Positions 9,269 through 17,444 of a stretch of 64,000 nt of DNA are shown one piece after another. The notes beneath the pieces are model-generated. The model was given only the letters and a program-made list of their open reading frames with translations, searched no databases and was not told where the DNA came from. Source of the stretch: Sphaerisporangium perillae (GTDB lineage: Bacteria; Actinomycetota; Actinomycetes; Streptosporangiales; Streptosporangiaceae); NCBI RefSeq assembly GCF_023276435.1, contig NZ_JALLPO010000020.1:110944-174943 (forward strand), in the 5' to 3' direction. Within the stretch, counting starts at the first letter, position 1. The number at the start of each line of letters is the position of its first letter. The position numbers were made by a program, and so were the translations under genes.

Positions 9269-9762
9269 GTCCCGTCGATGCCCTCGCGGAGGAAGTCGGC
9301 GTGCCCGTTGTGCCGGGCGTACTCGTGGATCAGGTGCAGCATGACCAGCCGCAGCGACACGTCCTCGCCCCATCTGGCGTTGTGGCGGACCACGTCCAGC
9401 GACTCCGCCTCCCGTTCGATGCGGCGCGCGTGCTGGACCTCCGTCTGCCAGGCGTCGAACGCCTCCGACCGCTTGGCGCCGCTCGCGTCGTACGCCACCT
9501 GGTAGTCACCCTCGTCCGACCACACCAGCGGGATGTCCTCCCCGTTGATCACGCGCCGGAACCAGGTGCGCTCCACCTCGGCCATGTGCCGCACCAGCCC
9601 GAGCAGTGACAGCGTCGAAGGCGGCATGGACCGGCGGCGCAGATCCTCCTCGGACAGGCCGTCGCACTTCATGGCGAGCGTGGCGCGATGGAAGTCGAGG
9701 AAGGAGCGCAACATCTCACGCTCACCGCCGATGAGCGGCGGGGAGATCCGTTCGGTGGTCAT
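9256..9762 (-). CDS. DinB/DUF664-family protein
   Basis: The start at 9762 (MTTERISPPLIGGEREML) gives 168 residues, the normal size of the actinobacterial DinB (DUF664) clade. Recognisable are the N-terminal helix LRSFLDFHRATLAMKCDGLSEE, LSLLGLVRHMAEVERTWF carrying the conserved His, and the C-terminal HEYARHNGHADFLREGIDG with paired metal-ligand His residues. These four-helix-bundle proteins often act as thiol-dependent transferases (bacillithiol/mycothiol type) or remain uncharacterised. The upstream extension to 9888 is not family-like. Nothing in the neighbourhood fixes the substrate. Confidence 0.88.
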   Translation of the reverse strand: MTTERISPPLIGGEREMLRSFLDFHRATLAMKCDGLSEEDLRRRSMPPSTLSLLGLVRHMAEVERTWFRRVINGEDIPLVWSDEGDYQVAYDASGAKRSEAFDAWQTEVQHARRIEREAESLDVVRHNARWGEDVSLRLVMLHLIHEYARHNGHADFLREGIDGTTGA

Positions 9763-9906
9763 CCGTAGAGTCCTATCAGACAAGAAGCAGGCCGGCGCGG
9801 GCAGGCCGGTGAGACAGAGGACACCGTCCGCCACGCCGGTCATATGGACATCCTTCGCGAGCTCATCGACGGAGCGACCGGCGACCACCCTCCGGACTGA
9901 CAGTGG

Positions 9907-10851
9907 TCATTCGCCGCGCCGGGCGCGGGCGCGGCGCTTGCCCTCGTGCATCGCCTGGACGCGGGCGACCGGGATGGTGTGCCCTTCCTCGATCAGGTCG
10001 GTGGGCAGTCGCTGCGGCGGGGGCATGAGCTCCGCCCATGGGTCACGGTCGGCGACCAGCCGTGCGGCGGTGTGGATCGTGAAGTCGGCAGGGGTGACCT
10101 GGGGCAGGTCCTCCCACGCGACCGGGAACGACACGGGCGTGCCCGGCCGGATGCGAGGGCTGTAGGCGGCCACCACCGTCGCCCCGCCCGCCCGGGTGGA
10201 GTCGAGGAACACCTTGCCGCCGCGGTCCTCGCGGATGAACGCCGTGGTGGCGAGCGCCGGGTCGACGCGTTCGGCCCGCGCGGCGAGGGCGCGGGTGGCC
10301 GCGGCCAGGTCTTCCACGGCGATCCCGGCCTCCACCGGCACGAAGATGTGCATCCCCTTCGCCCCACTGGTCTTCACCGCCCCCGCCAGCCCCGCGTCGT
10401 CGAGGGCCTGCCGGACCAGGTGGGCGGCTTGGACGGCGAGCGGGAACGCGTTCTCCTCCGGCGGGTCCAGGTCGAGCACGAGATGGGTGAAGTGGTCGCC
10501 GCGTACCAGCGCCGGGTGGTACTCCACCGCCCGCTGGTTGGCGAACCACAACAGGGGCCGGCGGTCGTCGCACAGGGCGTAGGACACCTGCCGGTGCGAG
10601 GCCTCCGCCCACACCGAGACCGTCCGCACCCAGGAGGGGGTGTACTTGGGGACGTTCTTCTGCATGAACGGTGCCTGGCCCGGCCGCACGCGCATCACCG
10701 ACAGCGGCCGGTCTCGCAGGACCGGAATGACCCGCTCGTGAACCGCGTCCAGGTAGTCGACCAGATCCCGTTTCGTCGCGTTCGCCCCGTCGAACAGCGG
10801 CTGATCGAGATTGGTCAGCGGCACGCCGTCCCGGGTTTCATCGCTGGTCAT
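9907..10851 (-). CDS. Stand-alone LigD-type DNA polymerase/primase domain
   Basis: This 314-residue protein matches the polymerase domain of LigD, an archaeo-eukaryotic-primase-like enzyme of bacterial non-homologous end joining. Signature segments are PLFDGANATKRDLVDYL near the N-terminus, FMQKNVPKYTP, and the metal-binding HLVLDLDPP (DxD). SGAKGMHIFVP and SFPVAWEDLPQV follow. Ligase and nuclease domains are absent, and neither Ku nor an ATP ligase is nearby, so it would act in trans with partners elsewhere. Members add ribonucleotides at DNA ends. The ATG at 10851 fits the family N-terminus. Confidence 0.92.
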   Translation of the reverse strand: MTSDETRDGVPLTNLDQPLFDGANATKRDLVDYLDAVHERVIPVLRDRPLSVMRVRPGQAPFMQKNVPKYTPSWVRTVSVWAEASHRQVSYALCDDRRPLLWFANQRAVEYHPALVRGDHFTHLVLDLDPPEENAFPLAVQAAHLVRQALDDAGLAGAVKTSGAKGMHIFVPVEAGIAVEDLAAATRALAARAERVDPALATTAFIREDRGGKVFLDSTRAGGATVVAAYSPRIRPGTPVSFPVAWEDLPQVTPADFTIHTAARLVADRDPWAELMPPPQRLPTDLIEEGHTIPVARVQAMHEGKRRARARRGE

Positions 10852-10888
10852 CGGCCCACGATGCCCCCGTACGCACGGGAGGTCAACA

Positions 10889-11338
10889 TCACGGGCGGTC
10901 GGGCGTTGCGAACCAGGCCACCCAGCGACGCTGCCAGGGGGTCTCGACCGCCCGGCGGTGGTAGTGCTCGCGTGCCCACCCGACGGCCTCTTCGGGAGAG
11001 AGACCCGTGAGGGTGGCCAGGCACGCCACGACGGTGCCGGTGCGGCCCACTCCGCCGCCGCATGCCACCTCGACGCGCAGGCCCGATCGCGCGTGGCCGT
11101 ACAACCGGACGATGGACCCGGCGGCCGCGTGCCGGTCCACGGGCAGCAGGAAGTCCGGCCAGCGGATCCACTCGTGCGGCCAGACCAGAGCGGCCTCGTG
11201 CCGACGCCGCAGGCGCGGAGAGCCGAGGTAGAGCGCGAAGTCGGGGACCGGTCCGGCAGGAGCGGGATCGCGCAACCCCCGCCCGCGCACCCAGGTGCCG
11301 TCGGGGATCCGGATCGCGCCGGTGAGCGGTGCCGCCAT
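10889..11338 (-). CDS. Protein-tyrosine/dual-specificity phosphatase-like protein
   Basis: The start at 11338 (MAAPLTGAIRIPDG) gives 149 residues. The PTP loop is VACGGGVGRTGT, i.e. Cx5R followed by T, with the Cys nucleophile and phosphate-binding Arg intact (His before Cys is replaced by Ala). The C-terminus LSPEEAVGWAREHYHRRAVETP resembles the alpha-helical end of small bacterial PTPs. It lies 37 bases upstream of the LigD-like gene on the same strand and may be co-transcribed with it. Target unknown. Confidence 0.82.
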   Translation of the reverse strand: MAAPLTGAIRIPDGTWVRGRGLRDPAPAGPVPDFALYLGSPRLRRRHEAALVWPHEWIRWPDFLLPVDRHAAAGSIVRLYGHARSGLRVEVACGGGVGRTGTVVACLATLTGLSPEEAVGWAREHYHRRAVETPWQRRWVAWFATPDRP

Positions 11339-11546
11339 GGAGTGATTGTGGCCCACGAGATGACCGTCCGGCGATGAGCACCCCGATGTTCGGGGCGGTC
11401 GCCGCGACCGGACTTCCGGCCGCGATCGCACCTGGCGCGATGAGCAGGTGCGCTCTTTGCCGATCATGTCGCCGACCCGGCGAGCAGCGGAGTCGCGACC
11501 GAGGCGCGAGCGGGTCCTCGGGTTCGCCCTGGATGGCGTGCGCGCC

Positions 11547-12485
11547 CTACCCGGGAAGTAGCCGGCAGGCGAAGACCTGGCCGGCGGCGGCGACCGCGCC
11601 GAACTGCTCGATGGTGACCCGCACGGGTATGTCGTCGCCGGGCGGCGCCTCTTCCCTGCGGGCGTGGACCAGGCAGTCGCCCCAGAGTTCCACGTAGCGG
11701 TCGAACGTCGCGTACATCTTCACGGGGGTGACGGGCAGGGGATGTGCGATCGCGAGGGTCGCCTGCCGCATGGCCTCCATGAGGGCCATGCCGGGAACAT
11801 GGTCGAGGCCGTGGTCGAAGAGCACCGGATGGGCGGGGTCCACGCGGAGCAGCCAGGTGCCCTCCGTCCCGGTCGGCGCCAGGACGATGTCCCGTGCCCG
11901 GTCGCGGCCGACCAGCCGGGGGGCGACGGGCGCCGGCAGGGGGGAGTCCTCCGCCGGCCGTCCGGCGAGCACCGGCGCGCGCAACCGGTCGTGGGCCGCC
12001 TCGGACAGGCAGTCGAAGCTTCCGTCTCCCATCCCGACGAGCCGCCCGTCCCGGTAGAAGTCCACGTGCCCGCGCAGGCCCGCGAGGTTGCGTCCCCGGT
12101 GGCGTACCTGGCTGCGGGTGAACCGGAGCACCAGGTTGGTGGGGCCCGGACCGATGGCCAGGTTGGCGAGGTTCACCTCGTAGGACAGGTCCCACATGAG
12201 GAACCGCCGGTCGAGCGGGCAGTCCAGCTCGGCGTGGCTGACGACGAGCCCCGCTTGGCGGATGGTCTCGGCGACGAGCAGCGGATCGTGCCTGTCCCCG
12301 ACCGGTCCGTATAAGCCGTGCGTGCGTGGCCACTGTGCCGCCAGGATGGAGGTCTTGTCGTCGAGGGGGCGCCAGCCGGTGATCATCACCTCGGATACCG
12401 CCGCACGGTGCACCAGCCGGCGGGAGACCGTCTGCTCGAAAAGCGCGGGGTCGACGGGCACGTCCATCACGTCGTGTGTAGCCAT
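11547..12485 (-). CDS. AfsA/ScbA-family gamma-butyrolactone biosynthesis protein
   Basis: The protein (312 residues from the ATG at 12485) has the two AfsA hotdog repeats: one around VSEVMITGWRPLDD...GDRHDPLLVAETIRQAG, the other around DPAHPVLFDHGLDHVPGMALMEAMRQA. AfsA homologues condense a beta-ketoacyl group with dihydroxyacetone phosphate, the first committed step to gamma-butyrolactone signals. It diverges from a TetR receptor gene across 92 bases that contain an autoregulatory element, the classic arrangement. A GAGG ribosome site precedes the start. The longer frame upstream runs through the promoter and receptor gene and is not coding. Confidence 0.92.
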   Translation of the reverse strand: MATHDVMDVPVDPALFEQTVSRRLVHRAAVSEVMITGWRPLDDKTSILAAQWPRTHGLYGPVGDRHDPLLVAETIRQAGLVVSHAELDCPLDRRFLMWDLSYEVNLANLAIGPGPTNLVLRFTRSQVRHRGRNLAGLRGHVDFYRDGRLVGMGDGSFDCLSEAAHDRLRAPVLAGRPAEDSPLPAPVAPRLVGRDRARDIVLAPTGTEGTWLLRVDPAHPVLFDHGLDHVPGMALMEAMRQATLAIAHPLPVTPVKMYATFDRYVELWGDCLVHARREEAPPGDDIPVRVTIEQFGAVAAAGQVFACRLLPG

Positions 12486-12531
12486 GGGTACTACCTCTCT
12501 AGAGCTTCTGCACATGAGGTGATCGGTGGCG

Positions 12532-12557
12532 TAGAATACCGACCGAGCGGTTTTTTT
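12532..12557. promoter_or_regulatory. Autoregulatory element (ARE-like operator) with receptor-gene -10
   Basis: The core ACCG-N6-CGGT at 12538-12551 is flanked by AT on both sides (AAT on the left, a run of T on the right), the pattern of gamma-butyrolactone receptor operators; the left half read backwards is CGGTCGGTATT. A plausible -10 (TAGAAT, 12532-12537) places the receptor transcript start inside the operator, so binding would repress the receptor gene and probably afsA. Confidence 0.75.
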
Positions 12558-12577
12558 CAGGAGGATGTACTTCCGTA

Positions 12578-13264
12578 ATGGCGAAACAGGCACGGGCACT
12601 GGCCACCAGACAGCGCATCCTCGAAGGCGCCGCCGAGGTGTTCGAGGAGTACGGCTACGCGGCGACGACGATGGCGGTGATCCTCCAGCGCTGCGGGGTG
12701 ACAAAGGGGGCGCTCTACTTCCACTTCGCCTCCAAGGAGGAGCTGGCCAGGGCGATCCTCGCCGCCGATGAGAAGCTGCTGAGCGCGCTGGTCTCCGGTG
12801 ACGCGCCTCCCCTCCAGCTCCTCATCGACGCGAGCCACGGGTTCGCGTCCGAGCTGCAGGACAACGTCATCTCCAGGGCGAGCGTCCGCCTCGCGATCGA
12901 GCACGGCACCTTCTCCAAGGGCGACTTCACCACCCATGTGATGTGGCAGGGCGGCGCGAGGGAACTGCTGGAGAAGGCCCGGCAGCAGGGCGACCTGCGG
13001 CCGGAGGTCGACATCGACGCGCTGGCCGGCACCGTGGTCGCGGCCTTCACCGGCGCTCAGATCGTGTCGCAGGCCATGACGGGCCGGCGCGACCTGCGGC
13101 AGAGGCTCACGCACTTCTGGACATTTCTGCTCCCCGGCATCGTGCCGGACGCCAGGGTCTCCCGGTTCGATCCCGCCGGGGCCTCCTCCACCGGCCCCGC
13201 CGGAGCGTCCGGGAGTTCCGCCGGCGCCGACGAGCCCGTGCGGGGCGGCTACACCAGGGTGTAG
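12578..13264 (+). CDS. TetR-family gamma-butyrolactone receptor (ArpA/ScbR-like)
   Basis: The 228-residue protein opens with the ArpA-like helix-turn-helix: RALATRQRILEGAAEVFEEY then GVTKGALYFHFASKEELA. The ligand domain contains LQLLIDASHGFASELQDN and VRLAIEHGTF, typical of butyrolactone receptors. Divergent pairing with an AfsA gene and the ARE upstream support this over a generic TetR. The start at 12578 leaves AGGAGG 13 bases away, rather far; an ATG at 12565 is out of frame. The tail beyond ~200 is low-complexity Gly/Ser/Ala. The 3' end overlaps the convergent SDR gene by 16 bases. Confidence 0.9.
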   Translation: MAKQARALATRQRILEGAAEVFEEYGYAATTMAVILQRCGVTKGALYFHFASKEELARAILAADEKLLSALVSGDAPPLQLLIDASHGFASELQDNVISRASVRLAIEHGTFSKGDFTTHVMWQGGARELLEKARQQGDLRPEVDIDALAGTVVAAFTGAQIVSQAMTGRRDLRQRLTHFWTFLLPGIVPDARVSRFDPAGASSTGPAGASGSSAGADEPVRGGYTRV

Positions 13265-14010
13265 CCGCCGTCCACGGGCAGCGTCACGCCGGTCACGAAG
13301 GACGCACGGTCGCTGGCGAGCCAGGCGGCCGCCTCGGCGACCTCCTCCGGTCCGGCGGTCCTGCCCTGGGGTGTCATCGCGTGCAGCGCCTCCTCCATCC
13401 CTGGCCGCAGGGCGAACCACGCCTCGATCATCTCCGACCTGGTGGTCCCGGGCGCGATCGCGTTCACCCGGATCCGGTGCTCCGCGTACTCCGCGGCGGC
13501 GGCTCTGGTGATGCCGACGACCGCGTGCTTGGAGATCACGTAGGGCGCCGCCACCGGGGTGGCGACCAGGCCGCCGACGCTGCTGGTGTTCACGATCGAA
13601 CCGCCGCCGCCGGCCAGCATCTGGGTGATCTGCCGGCGCATGCAGTGCCAGACGCCGCGCAGGTTGACGTCGAGGACGGCGTCGAGCGCCGTGTCGTCCA
13701 TCAGATGCATGGGGGACCGCTCCATCCCGAGCCCCGCGTTGTTGAACCCGACATCGAGCCGCCCGTATTCATGGACGGCGGTGGAGACGGCGCGGTCGAC
13801 GTCCGCCGGGCGGGTCACATCGGTCACCGAATAGGCGGCCTCGAAACCCTTTCCCCGTAATTCGTCGACCAGGTCGCTCAATTCCCGTTCTCGTCGCGCC
13901 GCGAGCACGACCGCGGCGCCTTCACGGGCGAATACTCGCGCCGCCGCCGCGCCGATGCCGCTGCTGGCCCCGGTGATCAGGGCCACCTTTCCCGATAAGA
14001 TACCCGACAT
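13249..14010 (-). CDS. SDR-family oxidoreductase, possibly butyrolactone pathway
   Basis: This is a classical 253-residue short-chain dehydrogenase: TGASSGIG cofactor loop at ~14-21, NNAG at ~90, active-site Ser in IVNTSSVGG, YxxxK as YVISK (~158-162), and a C-terminal VTGVTLPVDGGYTLV. It likely uses NAD(P)(H). Position next to the afsA/receptor pair suggests, by analogy with SDR reductases in butyrolactone clusters, reduction of the keto precursor of the signal; this is inference from context. Its promoter side (14011-14115) holds an ATACGTAT palindrome. Confidence 0.88.
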   Translation of the reverse strand: MSGILSGKVALITGASSGIGAAAARVFAREGAAVVLAARRERELSDLVDELRGKGFEAAYSVTDVTRPADVDRAVSTAVHEYGRLDVGFNNAGLGMERSPMHLMDDTALDAVLDVNLRGVWHCMRRQITQMLAGGGGSIVNTSSVGGLVATPVAAPYVISKHAVVGITRAAAAEYAEHRIRVNAIAPGTTRSEMIEAWFALRPGMEEALHAMTPQGRTAGPEEVAEAAAWLASDRASFVTGVTLPVDGGYTLV

Positions 14011-14115
14011 ATACGTATTGTGACTATGCCTTCATCGGGCTGACAATATGCCCCGCGTTTAAATCATGTGAATTCTTGAGAACGTGCGGCCGATTAAGTT
14101 ATGGCTTTTCGGGCT

Positions 14116-15804
14116 TTATGTGCTGGCGCGATATCGGTGCATGAGCGCCACGGCCATCGCCCCCTCGCCCACCCCCGACGCGACCCGCTTGACCGAGCGG
14201 GAGCGCACGTCGCCCGCCGCGAAGACACCGGGAACGCTGGTCTCCAGCAGGTACGGCTCGCGCTCCAGGCTCCAGGCTTCGCCGGGCACGTCCGAGCCGG
14301 TCAGCACGAAACCGTGGTCGTCCCGCTCCACCAGGCCGTCCAGCCACTCGGTGCGCGGCCGGGCGCCGATGAAGGTGAAGACGAAGCGGACCGGCTCCTC
14401 GGCCGTCTCGCCGGTGGCCACGTCGGCGAGCGTGGCCCGCTCCAGGTGCTCCTCCCCGGAGAACTCCACGACCCGGGTCCCGAGGCGGACCTCGATGGCG
14501 GGGGTCCTGCGGATCTCGTCCACGAGGTACTGGGACATCCCCGCCTCCAGCGAGTCCGCCCGGATCAGCATGGTGACCTTGCGCGCGTACTTCGCGAAGT
14601 GCAGTGCCGCCTGCCCGGCCGAGTTGGCGCCGCCGACGACGTGGACGTGCTCGGAGGCGCATGACTGGCTCTCGGTCGTGGCGGCGCCGTAGTACAGGCC
14701 GGCGCCGGCGAAGCGGTCCGCGCCGGGAACGTCCAGCCGGTTGTAGGACACCCCCATGGCCAGCAGGACGATCTCGGCGCTGATCTCGGTGCCGTCGGCC
14801 AGCGTGATGACGCGCGCCGGATCGGCCCTGCGCAGGCTCGTGACCTCCACCGGATACAGCAGCTCGGCCCCGAACCTGCGGACCTGCGAGACCGCCCGGC
14901 GGGCCAGGTCGCTGCCGGCCAGGCCGGTGGGGAACCCCAGGTAGTTCTCGATCAGGCTGGACGTGCCCGCCTGCCCGCCCGGCACGTCGGAGTCGACCAT
15001 CAGGGTCGACAGCCCTTCGGAGGCGGAGTAGACGCCGGCCGCCAGCCCGGCGGGGCCCGCCCCGATGATCACGGTCTCGTAGTGGGGGCGCGCGGCGATC
15101 GTCGGCAACCCGAGGCGCTCGGCGAGCTGGGCGCTGGTCGGCGCCGCCAGATGGTCGCCCTCGGTGAACAGCACGAGGGGGAGGGCGTCCCGCCGTCCCT
15201 CGGCCAGCCGCCGCGCCTCCGGGTCGAGGTCGACGTCCAGGAACCGGAACGGCTGCTCGTTGCGCGTCAGGAAATCCCTGACGGCGTGGGTCGCGGGAGA
15301 GATCGGGATGCCGATGACCTTGATGCCCTGGTAGGCGGACCGGTGGGAGGCCAGCCAGTCGGACAGGAGGTCGTCGAGCACGGGGAACAGGCGCTCCTCC
15401 GGCGGATCCCAGGGCTTCATCAGGTAGTGGTGCAGCCTGACCCGGTTGATCGCCGTGATCGCGGCGTCGGTGTCGGCGTACGCGGTGAGCAGCACCCGCC
15501 TGGCGTCGGGGAACCTCGCCCCCGCCTCCAGCAGGAACTCCACGCCGAGCATCTCCGGCATCCGCTGGTCGACCAGGAACAACGCGGGGTCGTGGCCGCG
15601 CTCGTCCAGCGCGTCGAGGATGTCCAGCCCTTCCTTGCCGGACGACGCGCCAAGGATCCGGTAGCGACCGGAGTACGTGCTGCGCAGGTCGCGCCGGACG
15701 GCCCTGAGCACCTGGGGATCGTCGTCCACCGCGAGGATCACCGGCTTGCCGGTCTCGTCGCTCACCTCGGTCCGGCCTCCTCCACGTGCGAACACCGCGG
15801 CCAT
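14116..15804 (-). CDS. Response-regulator receiver fused to thioredoxin-reductase-like flavoprotein
   Basis: The 562-residue protein has three parts. A receiver domain holds acidic DDD at 27-29, phosphoacceptor Asp79 in LVDQRMPEM and Lys in LMKPWDPP. A ~75-residue thioredoxin/glutaredoxin-like linker (IKVIGIPISPATHAV...) follows. Last comes a TrxB-like FAD/NAD(P) module with VIIGAGPAGLAAGVYSA, VVGGANSAGQAA and VFAAGDVRSRSVKRVASGVGEG. The CxxC redox pair of true TrxB is absent (only SQSCASE), so electrons must go elsewhere. ATG 15804 has GGGAGG 6-7 bases upstream; GTG 15765 is a possible start. It diverges from a cNMP-binding kinase, its likely phosphodonor. Confidence 0.9.
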   Translation of the reverse strand: MAAVFARGGGRTEVSDETGKPVILAVDDDPQVLRAVRRDLRSTYSGRYRILGASSGKEGLDILDALDERGHDPALFLVDQRMPEMLGVEFLLEAGARFPDARRVLLTAYADTDAAITAINRVRLHHYLMKPWDPPEERLFPVLDDLLSDWLASHRSAYQGIKVIGIPISPATHAVRDFLTRNEQPFRFLDVDLDPEARRLAEGRRDALPLVLFTEGDHLAAPTSAQLAERLGLPTIAARPHYETVIIGAGPAGLAAGVYSASEGLSTLMVDSDVPGGQAGTSSLIENYLGFPTGLAGSDLARRAVSQVRRFGAELLYPVEVTSLRRADPARVITLADGTEISAEIVLLAMGVSYNRLDVPGADRFAGAGLYYGAATTESQSCASEHVHVVGGANSAGQAALHFAKYARKVTMLIRADSLEAGMSQYLVDEIRRTPAIEVRLGTRVVEFSGEEHLERATLADVATGETAEEPVRFVFTFIGARPRTEWLDGLVERDDHGFVLTGSDVPGEAWSLEREPYLLETSVPGVFAAGDVRSRSVKRVASGVGEGAMAVALMHRYRAST

Positions 15805-16013
15805 GGCGGCCTCCCGAATCGCTGCGTGCGCCAACAGAGAACTCTCAGCGTAGGTACCCGCCCCGATCGGCGGTCGCGGACCTGATTTAGTCCCGCGAAT
15901 CCGCCCCGCCGGCCGATCCTGCGACGCCGTACCCGACAAAGTGCGACCGGATGCTTTGACCGCCCGGCGGCCCGATGCGACGCTCCGCATCATCCGGCGT
16001 GAGAGGAGCCACC

Positions 16014-17444
16014 ATGGGTACCACCCGCCTGCTCCCCGAGGAGCTGCGCGCCCATCCGCTCTTCGACGGCCTGACCGGGGAGCAGTACGACTGGCTCGCC
16101 GAGAAGGGCCGCCTGCGCGAGCTGGCCGACGGCGAGGTGCTCTTCTCCGAGGGCGCTCCGGCGCGGTTCTTCGTCGTGCTGCTCGACGGCGAGCTGCTCA
16201 TCTCCAAGGTGGTCGACGACAGGGACGAGGTGCTCGCCCGGCACTCGACCCGGGCCGGCGGGGAGACCCGGGCCCGTCTCGCGCACACCTTCACCGGCGA
16301 GCTCTGCGTGCTGGCCGGCGACGCCTACCTGGCCACGGCGACCTCCGTAGGGCGCGGCCGCGTCGCCCTGTACGACAGGGACGCCTTCCTCCAGATGCTG
16401 GTGCGCACCCCTCAGGTGTCGGAGATGGTGATCCCCGTCCTGGCGCTCCGCGCCCAGGACATGATCGTCAGCGGCGGGCGGCGGTCCACGCTGGCCTCCC
16501 TCGGCACCCTCGCGGCCGGCATCGCCCACGAGTTGAACAACCCCGTCTCCGCCGTGACCCGCGCGATCGGCGAGCTCGACGCCGCCGTCGCCGAGCTGGA
16601 GGCGACGGCCGAGACCTGGGGCCGGACCGCGACGGAGGCGGAGCGCGAGGCCGTACGGGCCGCGCGGCACGACTGGCTCGGCCGCCCGCGCGGCTCCGGC
16701 CCCGGAGACGCGCTCGGCATGAGCATGCTGGAGGAGGAGCTCCAGGACTGGCTGGAGGATCACGGGCTCGCCGACGCGGCGGCCCTGGCCGCCCTGCTGG
16801 CCGAGCGTGGCCTGGACGCCGGATGGCTGGAGGCGCTCACGCGCGGGATGCGGGCCGACCACGTCCCCGCCGCGCTGCGCTACCTGTCGGAGAGCCTCCG
16901 GGTGCGCTCGTGCGTCGTGGACGTACGGGACGCGGGCACACGGGTCTCGGCGATCGTCAGGAACACCAAGGAGTACACCAACCTGGACCGCGCCCCGGAA
17001 GCCGACGTCGACGTGCGCGAAGGCCTGGAGTCGACGCTGGCGATGCTCCGCCCTCGGCTGGCGGGCGTCACGGTGGTCCGTGACTACGCGCTGCCGCTGC
17101 CCCGCGTGCCCGGCTACCCGACCGAGCTCAACCAGGTGTGGACCAACCTGATCGACAACGCGGCCGGGGCGCTGGGCGGCAGCGGCGAGCTGCGGATCAG
17201 CGTGCGCGGTGAGGGGAGCTGCGTGCTGGTCGAGGTGGCCGACACGGGACCCGGCATCGCTCCCGAGGTGCTTGCGAGGGTGTTCGAGCCGTTCTTCACC
17301 ACCAAGGACATCGGCGCGGGCACCGGGCTCGGCCTCCATCTGTCCCACCGCATCGTCACCAGGCGGCACCGCGGGTCCATCACGGTCCGCTCGCGGCCCG
17401 GGGACACCCGCTTCCACGTCAGGCTTCCCGGGGCCGGTGCCTGA
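16014..17444 (+). CDS. Cyclic-nucleotide-binding-domain sensor histidine kinase
   Basis: The 476-residue protein starts with a cNMP-binding domain (PLFDGLTGEQYDWLAEKG then DGEVLFSEGAPARFFVVLLDG). The H-box is LAAGIAHELNNPVSAV near residue 178, followed by a long helical connector. The HATPase domain has LNQVWTNLIDNAAGAL (N), DTGPGIAPEV (G1), FEPFFTTK (F) and GTGLGLHLSH (G2). No membrane helix, so a cytoplasmic kinase responding to a cyclic nucleotide or another small ligand. AGAGGAG precedes ATG 16014. Divergent from the receiver-flavoprotein gene, with 209 bases between the starts. The pair recurs in actinomycetes to my knowledge and probably forms a two-component system with an enzymatic output. 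Confidence 0.9.
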   Translation: MGTTRLLPEELRAHPLFDGLTGEQYDWLAEKGRLRELADGEVLFSEGAPARFFVVLLDGELLISKVVDDRDEVLARHSTRAGGETRARLAHTFTGELCVLAGDAYLATATSVGRGRVALYDRDAFLQMLVRTPQVSEMVIPVLALRAQDMIVSGGRRSTLASLGTLAAGIAHELNNPVSAVTRAIGELDAAVAELEATAETWGRTATEAEREAVRAARHDWLGRPRGSGPGDALGMSMLEEELQDWLEDHGLADAAALAALLAERGLDAGWLEALTRGMRADHVPAALRYLSESLRVRSCVVDVRDAGTRVSAIVRNTKEYTNLDRAPEADVDVREGLESTLAMLRPRLAGVTVVRDYALPLPRVPGYPTELNQVWTNLIDNAAGALGGSGELRISVRGEGSCVLVEVADTGPGIAPEVLARVFEPFFTTKDIGAGTGLGLHLSHRIVTRRHRGSITVRSRPGDTRFHVRLPGAGA

